A stretch of 34,045 nt of DNA. Source: Ilumatobacteraceae bacterium (GTDB lineage Bacteria > Actinomycetota > Acidimicrobiia > Acidimicrobiales > Ilumatobacteraceae). Below, one piece after another: positions 28,078 through 34,045 of this stretch; position 1 is the first letter of the stretch; each line of letters starts with the position of its first letter. Location of the stretch: assembly GCA_017856815.1 (NCBI GenBank), contig JAFMEI010000006.1, forward strand, positions 1 through 34,045. The letters are read 5' to 3'. The notes beneath the pieces are model-generated. The model made no database searches and had not been told where the DNA came from. It saw only the letters and a list, made by a program, of their open reading frames with translations. The position numbers were made by a program, and so were the translations under genes.

Positions 28078-29446
28078 AAATTCTCGGCGCCAGCGGCGCT
28101 GGTGTGCGCTCGGTTGCGCATCCCTCCCAGACACCAGTTGCATATGCAGCATCGTCAATGGCCCGCAAAGACACGTATCGGATTGGGTCCAGCCTGGGTC
28201 GTTTTCGCAACCAGTCAACAAATGCCGGAAGAAGAGAAGAGGCTACCAATATGCGACGTGCAGTTCGTGAGAAGACCGCTGCACCAAGTGCAAGAGGTAA
28301 CCAAACTCGTGTTATCGCGCGGGCAATAGAAACCCCGGCATGCCAGTGGCCGAGCATTGCGAGTCGAGTTGCTTCAAACCAACGATTCGGCAACGACGGC
28401 AATTTACGAGCTAACGACACTGCGGTGTAGACCACAATCGGAATTGCAAGCCAGCGTCTTTTTGTCCCAAGCAACGCAACGATTGCCACACTCCAGAAGT
28501 TGGCGACAACAGGCGCCAACGCACCAGGGTGACGCGTAGCCAATGAAGCGGCAGCTCGGCCATAACCGCGCCGTTGATCTACCCAAGACCAAAAATCAGA
28601 TCTCGCATCGTGTGTGACTTCAACTGCACTCTCATAGAGCACCCAATGAAGTGGAGAGTCAAGTCGCCAAACGAGGTCAACATCCTCACCCGTGGAAAGT
28701 TCAGGATCAAACCCGCCTTCGTCGCGCACCGCCGCAGTACGCGCTACAAGGCAGGCAGTGGGTACATAACTAACTCGTGTGCCCGCCCTTACTCTCGCTG
28801 GTCGCTTTCCAAGATCCAGCGGACTGTCAGTCTCCTCAAATCGACCAAAGATTGAGTTGGTGTTCGGAGTGCCGATTATCCGAGGTGCTGTTGCAACGAT
28901 TGATTGGTTCTGAAGGTGCGAAGCAAGCATGAGCAAGTCATGAACTTCTAGGTGGACATCAGAATCGACAAATGCGATCAATTCGGTCTCTGTTGCTGCG
29001 AGCCCGGCGTTACGGGCACCTGCGGGCCCAGTGTTCCATTCATTACGCATTATTTGACAGTTCGATGGAACTGCGAACGCACCAGAGATCGGATGAGGGG
29101 AATGGTCGTCGACAATGATTAGGGAGCGGCACTCGGAGAGTTTGAACACAAGCGATTCCAGAGCGTCAACATCACGTTTCTCGCGTGCATAAACAGGAAT
29201 CACAACGGTGATTTCATGTAGGAGGGAACGGTCAGCGGGTTCAAGCATCGGTACCACTGCACCCGCGTCCAAGAAACGATTCGCAAGAGCCATCTCAGTA
29301 GCGGAAATCTCTTCTCGGTGTTCTATTCGCTCAGCAACTACGCGTCCCTTGTCGGTCAGGTTGAAGAGCTTTATTGGTGATCCGGCAATGACTGTGGATC
29401 CATTCATCGGTCGACGCCAGGTCTTATCGGCTCGAAATCGGGTCAT
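28067..29446 (-). CDS. mftF: Mycofactocin-system glycosyltransferase (GT2)
   Basis: TVVIPVYAREKRDVDALESLV, LIIVDDHSPHP, NTGPAGARNAGLAAT, FVDSDVH, DSPLDLGKRPARVRAGTRVSYVPTACLVART, GGFDPELSTGEDVDLVWRL. Adjacent to mftE. Confidence 0.87.
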   Translation of the reverse strand: MTRFRADKTWRRPMNGSTVIAGSPIKLFNLTDKGRVVAERIEHREEISATEMALANRFLDAGAVVPMLEPADRSLLHEITVVIPVYAREKRDVDALESLVFKLSECRSLIIVDDHSPHPISGAFAVPSNCQIMRNEWNTGPAGARNAGLAATETELIAFVDSDVHLEVHDLLMLASHLQNQSIVATAPRIIGTPNTNSIFGRFEETDSPLDLGKRPARVRAGTRVSYVPTACLVARTAAVRDEGGFDPELSTGEDVDLVWRLDSPLHWVLYESAVEVTHDARSDFWSWVDQRRGYGRAAASLATRHPGALAPVVANFWSVAIVALLGTKRRWLAIPIVVYTAVSLARKLPSLPNRWFEATRLAMLGHWHAGVSIARAITRVWLPLALGAAVFSRTARRILVASSLLPAFVDWLRKRPRLDPIRYVSLRAIDDAAYATGVWEGCATERTPAPLAPRISKP

Positions 29447-30069
29447 CGCATCCAGTTTTTCACGGCGATAACCAGGTCATTGACCAGCATCTTTAGGATT
29501 TCATTACCCGCTTCGACACTTGAACCGCTCGGATCACCGAGCACTCCGTTGGGGCTCACCGCAGCGATTCCGCCGGCAATTATCTGGGGCAAAATCGAAC
29601 CAATTGGCTGGGTGTTTCCAATCTCGGCCCGCGCGAGGTCAACCTGTTCTGGCGCAATGGCGAGCATGATCGAAGTCTCAGTGTGCCCAGCATGCGCATC
29701 ACCTCCTGGGACCTGCGGCCACCACGACATTGCGCGCCGCTTTTCGTACGCGGTCACTTCCATGGCTTTGGTAATTGCCTGCAGATTGCCGCCGTGGCCA
29801 TTCACCAAGACAACACCATCAGACCAATCTGCTGATCTAATCATCTCAACGACAATCTGAGTGACTGCCTCATTGCCGATTGACAATGTGTTGGCAAACC
29901 CACTGTGTTCGCCGCTTGAAGATACCGTGATTGCTGGTCCAAGCATCATGCCAGGGAGTGAACGCACTAATTCGCGCGCAAGGTGGTTGGCAATTCGTGT
30001 GTCGGTGTCCGACGGCAAATGCGGACCGTGTTGTTCGAAGGAGCCGACGGGTATTACTACGACACTCAC
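29443..30069 (-). CDS. mftE: Mycofactocin precursor peptide peptidase, creatininase family
   Basis: IPVGSFEQHGPHLPSDTDTRIANHLA, VLVNGHGGNLQAI, GGDAHAGHTETSIMLAI, VSPNGVLGDPSGSS. GTG at 30069 gives a 4-nt GTGA overlap with the upstream gene. Confidence 0.87.
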   Translation of the reverse strand: MSVVVIPVGSFEQHGPHLPSDTDTRIANHLARELVRSLPGMMLGPAITVSSSGEHSGFANTLSIGNEAVTQIVVEMIRSADWSDGVVLVNGHGGNLQAITKAMEVTAYEKRRAMSWWPQVPGGDAHAGHTETSIMLAIAPEQVDLARAEIGNTQPIGSILPQIIAGGIAAVSPNGVLGDPSGSSVEAGNEILKMLVNDLVIAVKNWMR

Positions 30070-30875
30070 GAAGTTAGATAGCCCCACTCGCGCATCGCCT
30101 GAATGATTCGCTCAGCTGCTTCAGATGGTGAGAGTGTCACGAGTTCGCCACGACTCTTGGCCGCTGTTGAATCAGTAAGAGCCCGAATACGGTCTATCGC
30201 TTGGTTGCCTTTGGGCGGCGCAACGATTCGAGTTGGTGGCCGATAGCGGGTGATTTCACCGTTGAGGTCAGCATTGATCCCCGCATTTGCCGTAGGTATG
30301 TTGGCACTACGGGCAGCCAAGGTACCTGCAAGGGATGCGCGACGAAGTTTTGCAACAGATCCTTCGACAGAAATAACCGCCGGCGAATTAGAACTTGGAG
30401 CAACTCGTACAACTTCGCGGCGGCCACCATCGAGACGGCGCACACATTCCAAGTTTGTGCCTTTGCGTTCTACAGCAACCAAGCCGAGAGCTTGTGAGGC
30501 GCCAAGTTGCGCAGCCAGAAATGCAGGAACGCTGCCGCTGCCGCGGTCGGCTGAATAGTCCCCGCAAACAATTAACTCACAACCACCCAGATGTTGCGCC
30601 AATGAAACTGCAACATCGCGGGAACTTGGCTGCGCGCCACAGGCAACGAACTGAACAGCGGTAGCGCCAACCGCTAGGGAATCTCGAAGTGCAGCAACCG
30701 CTGCTTCGGGACCGATACAAACAACTTTGACTTGGTCACCAATACTGAGCGCTACTTCGAGTGCCGCCTGATCCGCCAATGAGACGCCCCCAAATCGGTC
30801 ATCAGTCAGGACTGATCCAGACGTGTCCACTTCGGGCCGACCTGGGGTCCATTTGATGCAAACTCCAACCAACAT
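30066..30875 (-). CDS. Electron transfer flavoprotein beta subunit, FixA-like
   Basis: MLVGVCIKWTPGRPEVDTSGSVLTDDRFGGVSLADQAALEVALSIGDQVKVVCIGPEAA...ELIVCGDYSADRGSGSVPAFLAAQLGASQALGLVAVE. ATG at 30875, since the longer ORF to 30977 overlaps the ferredoxin gene. Confidence 0.88.
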   Translation of the reverse strand: MLVGVCIKWTPGRPEVDTSGSVLTDDRFGGVSLADQAALEVALSIGDQVKVVCIGPEAAVAALRDSLAVGATAVQFVACGAQPSSRDVAVSLAQHLGGCELIVCGDYSADRGSGSVPAFLAAQLGASQALGLVAVERKGTNLECVRRLDGGRREVVRVAPSSNSPAVISVEGSVAKLRRASLAGTLAARSANIPTANAGINADLNGEITRYRPPTRIVAPPKGNQAIDRIRALTDSTAAKSRGELVTLSPSEAAERIIQAMREWGYLTS

Positions 30876-30883
30876 CTGGGTGC

Positions 30884-31174
30884 TCAGGTGCGTTGGAACA
30901 CGATTCCGTGCCCGCCCTCGGGGTAACTCCAACTGATCGCACCTTCTTTGTTGCAGACGAGATAACAAGTCCCGCACTCAAAGCACTGTTCATAGTTGAA
31001 GACAATTCCGCCAGCTGCAGTAGGCACAAACAAATTTGCGGGACACGCTGTGACGCATTCAGTGGTTGAGCATTCAGCACAAACCTTGCCATCCACCACG
31101 ATGTGAGCGCGCTCGTGCACACGAAATTCCGAGTGTGCCATCCGCTCTTCGAATGAAATCTGTTGCTGACTCAT
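30884..31174 (-). CDS. FixX-like ferredoxin family protein
   Basis: KVCAECSTTECVTACPANLF...EQCFECGTCYLVCNKEGAISWSYPEGGHGIVFQ, the FixX pattern ending W-YP-GG-G. Confidence 0.92.
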   Translation of the reverse strand: MSQQQISFEERMAHSEFRVHERAHIVVDGKVCAECSTTECVTACPANLFVPTAAGGIVFNYEQCFECGTCYLVCNKEGAISWSYPEGGHGIVFQRT

Positions 31175-32475
31175 CCAAAGCTCCTAAATCCGGTCCATCC
31201 ATCTCGCGCAAGATCCGACAGTTTCACACCGGCTCGCTTGCGCTCCTGTTTCAGGATACGACGAATACCAGGCTTTGGCTTGGGGTTGTCAACGGTGAAC
31301 ATGCGTTCAACAAGATTGGCAACCATCTGTGGGTACAAGTGCTGCACGCGATCGGACAACACCAGATGTGGGGCGTGCCTCAGTTTCTTGTGGTCCTGGA
31401 GCACAAAGGTGTTCTCGAGCCGTTTGCGGTATCCAGCGAGGCCCGATGCGTTGCAGTTTCCTGACTCAATTGCTTCCACGGCAGCTTCACCGGCGTACAT
31501 TCCTGATGCCATCGCAAAGTTGACACCTTCCAGCCAGATTCCTGCCGCTAGACACATTGCTGCGGCATCCCCGGCAACCATCAGACCGTCGGCGGTCAAC
31601 TTGGGCATCATTTCATAGCCAGCTTCTGGAATCACGTGAGCTGAGTACTCCTTGATTTCGCCGCCTTTGATTAATGGAGCGATCGCCGGGTGTGCTTTTA
31701 GTTTCGCAAGTATTTGTTCGGGCCGAGTTTTTTGAGCAGCAAGCTTCGAAAGTTTGAGTACAACACCGACCGCGACGGTATCGAGTTGGGTATATACAAA
31801 GCCCCCACCATTAACCCCATTGGTTCCGCCCAGAATTTCAATGTCAACACCTTCACGATCGGTCACAGCAAAACGCTCATCAATCGTTTCTTTTGGCAAA
31901 GAGATTGTCTCTTTTACACCGAGTGTGTAATTGTCAGCATCAACATCGGGATATAGACCGGCTTCTTTCGCTAGAAAACTGTTCACTCCATCGCAGGCGA
32001 TGACGATAGGTGCAGTTAAATCACCATCGGGTCGGTCAGTATGCACTCCGGTGACCGCACCGTTTGTGTGGCGTATGAGCCCGGTCACGGTGGTTGAGGT
32101 AACCAGCACTGCGCCAGCTGCGACTGCATGGTCAGCGAGCCACGCATCAAAGTCCGGTCGATATGCGGTTGCGCCGTTGTACGGCGGCGCCCCCCAATTT
32201 TGTGAGCGAAAGTCAATCGTGAGTGCCTGTGTGTCTGTTAGCAACATTGTTGAGCGCCGAGTGACCCAGCGCTGAATTGGCGCCTCTTCCCACCAATTCG
32301 GGATCAACTCGTCAAGAATGCGCGGGTACACAACTCCGCCGTACATGTTTTTTGATCCAGCGAAGGGTCCGCGTTCAATCAGCGCTACTCGTTTTCCTGC
32401 GCGCGCTAAAACAATTGCCGCACACGAACCCGCCGGGCCAGCACCAACAACAATGGCGTCAAAGTCCGTACTCAT
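31171..32475 (-). CDS. FixC-like FAD-dependent oxidoreductase (ETF:quinone oxidoreductase family)
   Basis: DAIVVGAGPAGSCAAIVLARAGKRVALIERGPFAGSKNMYGGVVYPRILDELIPNW, VIACDGVNSFLAKEAGL, LMVAGDAAAMCL, WLEGVNFAMASGMYAGEAAVEAI. Confidence 0.93.
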   Translation of the reverse strand: MSTDFDAIVVGAGPAGSCAAIVLARAGKRVALIERGPFAGSKNMYGGVVYPRILDELIPNWWEEAPIQRWVTRRSTMLLTDTQALTIDFRSQNWGAPPYNGATAYRPDFDAWLADHAVAAGAVLVTSTTVTGLIRHTNGAVTGVHTDRPDGDLTAPIVIACDGVNSFLAKEAGLYPDVDADNYTLGVKETISLPKETIDERFAVTDREGVDIEILGGTNGVNGGGFVYTQLDTVAVGVVLKLSKLAAQKTRPEQILAKLKAHPAIAPLIKGGEIKEYSAHVIPEAGYEMMPKLTADGLMVAGDAAAMCLAAGIWLEGVNFAMASGMYAGEAAVEAIESGNCNASGLAGYRKRLENTFVLQDHKKLRHAPHLVLSDRVQHLYPQMVANLVERMFTVDNPKPKPGIRRILKQERKRAGVKLSDLARDGWTGFRSFG

Positions 32476-33392
32476 GCTGCACCAGCGTTTCTGCCAAGTC
32501 GTTGTTCTAGTTCTGCAACTACAGCATTTGCATCACAAACAATCGCAAGATCCGACATTTGCATCATCGGGCAATGCGGATCGGTATTCACACTGATCAC
32601 ATGATCGGGTTGACCGAGTCCACTGGTGTGTTGAACAGCACCAGAAACTCCAAAGGCAATGTACAAATCTGGATCAACAACAACGCCGGTGGTACCAATT
32701 TGGCGTGAGTGACCCACCCAGCCTCGGTCCGTCACCACACGTGTGGCCCCCATAGAGGCTCCAAGTTCAGCAGCGATGTTTCCGAGTTGGCCAAACACCG
32801 ATTCATCGAGGAGTCCTGCGCCGCCCCCGAAAATCCGTTTTGCTTCGGCAAGATCCATCGTGGCTGCGTCAGGCTCGCGTTCTTCAATAAACGCGACATC
32901 ATTTCCATTACCGAGGTGTAACTCAACCGCCGTTATCTGTAGTGGACCATCTACCGAGACAGGGGAGTGGAGCCCTGGCATCACACTCGCTACACAGTGA
33001 CCAGATGTTCGAACGAGTTCCATCGCGAGCCCACCCCAACGCGCCATCTGAATTTCAAGTTCACCATCTTGGTTTTTGATCTCTGCCACTGAGCCGAAGT
33101 AGGCGCAGCCGCTTGCAGCCGCTATCCGCGGGGCAAGGTCGCGACCATCAGGACATCCAGGTAGAACGATGATCTCCTCACCGATGTGTCCATGGAGCGC
33201 AGTACTCCATGCATCGGGGCGAAACTTTCCAACTTCTGCACAGCTAACTTCATTAGCCAAACCAGCAAGTTCTTGTGCCGCGGCTTGGGTGCCTTCCCCA
33301 ATCAGCAGAATGCCACCCTGGCCATATTCGGAGGCGACTTCAGCGCCGCCAGCGGGCAACCTTCCACCCCGAACAGGTACAACTACGAACAC
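32472..33392 (-). CDS. Electron transfer flavoprotein alpha subunit, FixB-like
   Basis: C-terminal FAD domain TRVVTDRGWVGHSRQIGTTGVVVDPDLYIAFGVSGAVQHTSGLGQPDHVISVNTDPHCPMMQMSDLAIVCD. Confidence 0.92.
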   Translation of the reverse strand: MFVVVPVRGGRLPAGGAEVASEYGQGGILLIGEGTQAAAQELAGLANEVSCAEVGKFRPDAWSTALHGHIGEEIIVLPGCPDGRDLAPRIAAASGCAYFGSVAEIKNQDGELEIQMARWGGLAMELVRTSGHCVASVMPGLHSPVSVDGPLQITAVELHLGNGNDVAFIEEREPDAATMDLAEAKRIFGGGAGLLDESVFGQLGNIAAELGASMGATRVVTDRGWVGHSRQIGTTGVVVDPDLYIAFGVSGAVQHTSGLGQPDHVISVNTDPHCPMMQMSDLAIVCDANAVVAELEQRLGRNAGAA

Positions 33393-33430
33393 ACCTCAAC
33401 GCTAGTAGGCAAGGCACGAAATGCCCGAGG

Positions 33431-34045
33431 TCAACGGGGTCGGTTGTGGCGGATGTATCGGATGACCTCGATAATTACGGTTATCGATATGGCGGTCAGG
33501 AAAGCGACGATAAATGCAAGTGTGTGGTTGTCCTCAAAGGCTTTGCCACCGAAGTACCCAAGTGTTGCGGCGTAACTCGCCCAAATCACCGACGCCACGC
33601 CGATCCATCGAGCAAACCAACGATGTTCCTGTTCGGTCGTTCCACAACTGATCGTGAGAATCGTGCGTCCACCTGGAATGAAGCGCCCAGTTATGAGCAG
33701 CAAGCCTCCGCGTTGTTCGATCTGGTTATGAGCCCATTGAAGACGTTGTCGCCCCTTCTCAGTTCGGTCGTAGCGACGGTGGATGCGTTCACTAAATGAA
33801 CGGCCAATGAGATATGCGATGTTGTCGCCAGAGAAGGCGCCACATGCGCCTGCAGCAATTACCAACGGGAGAAAAAGCTTTCCATCCTCTGCGCCACCTG
33901 CACCAGCAGCGACACCTCCGATGATCACCATTGTTTCGCTGGGTACGACTGGGAGAACGGCATCCAACAAAGCAATAGAAAAGATGATCAGGTAGAAGGT
34001 TGGATCGGATGAAAACTCCTTCAGCCAATCGAAGAAGTCATTAAC
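33431..34045 (-). CDS. DedA family (VTT-domain) membrane protein, N-terminus truncated by the right window edge
   Basis: Track ORF starts at an internal TTG at 33970, but the frame continues upstream to the edge: VNDFFDWLKEFSSDPTFYLIIFSIALLDAVLPVVPSETMVIIGGVAAGAGG...GAFSGDNIAYLIGRSFSERIHRR...RFIPGGRTILTISCGTTEQEHRWFARW. Confidence 0.88.
   Translation of the reverse strand, partial: VNDFFDWLKEFSSDPTFYLIIFSIALLDAVLPVVPSETMVIIGGVAAGAGGAEDGKLFLPLVIAAGACGAFSGDNIAYLIGRSFSERIHRRYDRTEKGRQRLQWAHNQIEQRGGLLLITGRFIPGGRTILTISCGTTEQEHRWFARWIGVASVIWASYAATLGYFGGKAFEDNHTLAFIVAFLTAISITVIIEVIRYIRHNRPR

Noticed and set aside
1-34045. tRNA/rRNA genes, CRISPR arrays, IS elements, attachment sites
   Set aside because: Intergenic gaps are mostly below about 130 nt. 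I saw no repeat-spacer pattern, transposase/integrase motif or cloverleaf-like segment. This was by eye; tRNAscan-SE or Infernal would be decisive.

Overview
Gene-dense, protein-coding window of about 34 kb. Moderate GC, GTG/TTG starts, and F420-type and mycofactocin-type genes suggest an actinobacterium (inference). No rRNA, tRNA, CRISPR array or mobile element was recognised. Main blocks: (1) 5' edge: a truncated F420-dependent LLM oxidoreductase, a SnoaL/NTF2-like protein, an SDR, a secreted S8 protease, a class III (DODA-like) dioxygenase and an uncharacterised Trp-rich protein. (2) A translationally coupled purine operon, purSL-purQ-purC-purF-purDM-purN-guaB, with two unusual fusions: tandem PurS-like domains fused to PurL, and a PurD-PurM fusion followed by PurN, which is the domain order of eukaryotic GART/ADE5,7. 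(3) A minus-strand ALDH - P450 - standalone HNH-associated-repeat protein - non-canonical Nramp operon. (4) aguB-aguA, sulfatase, SRPBCC, ung, ROK kinase and an alanine racemase-like protein that seems to lack the catalytic Tyr. (5) A minus-strand operon coding for a complete FixB-FixC-FixX-FixA-like ETF/ETF:quinone oxidoreductase set, overlapping directly into mftE and mftF (mycofactocin peptidase and glycosyltransferase), with no mftA/B/C/D in the window. Blocks 5 and 2 are the most interesting. Convergent gene pairs abut or overlap throughout. Calls rest on motif recognition from the translated ORFs; no database search was run.
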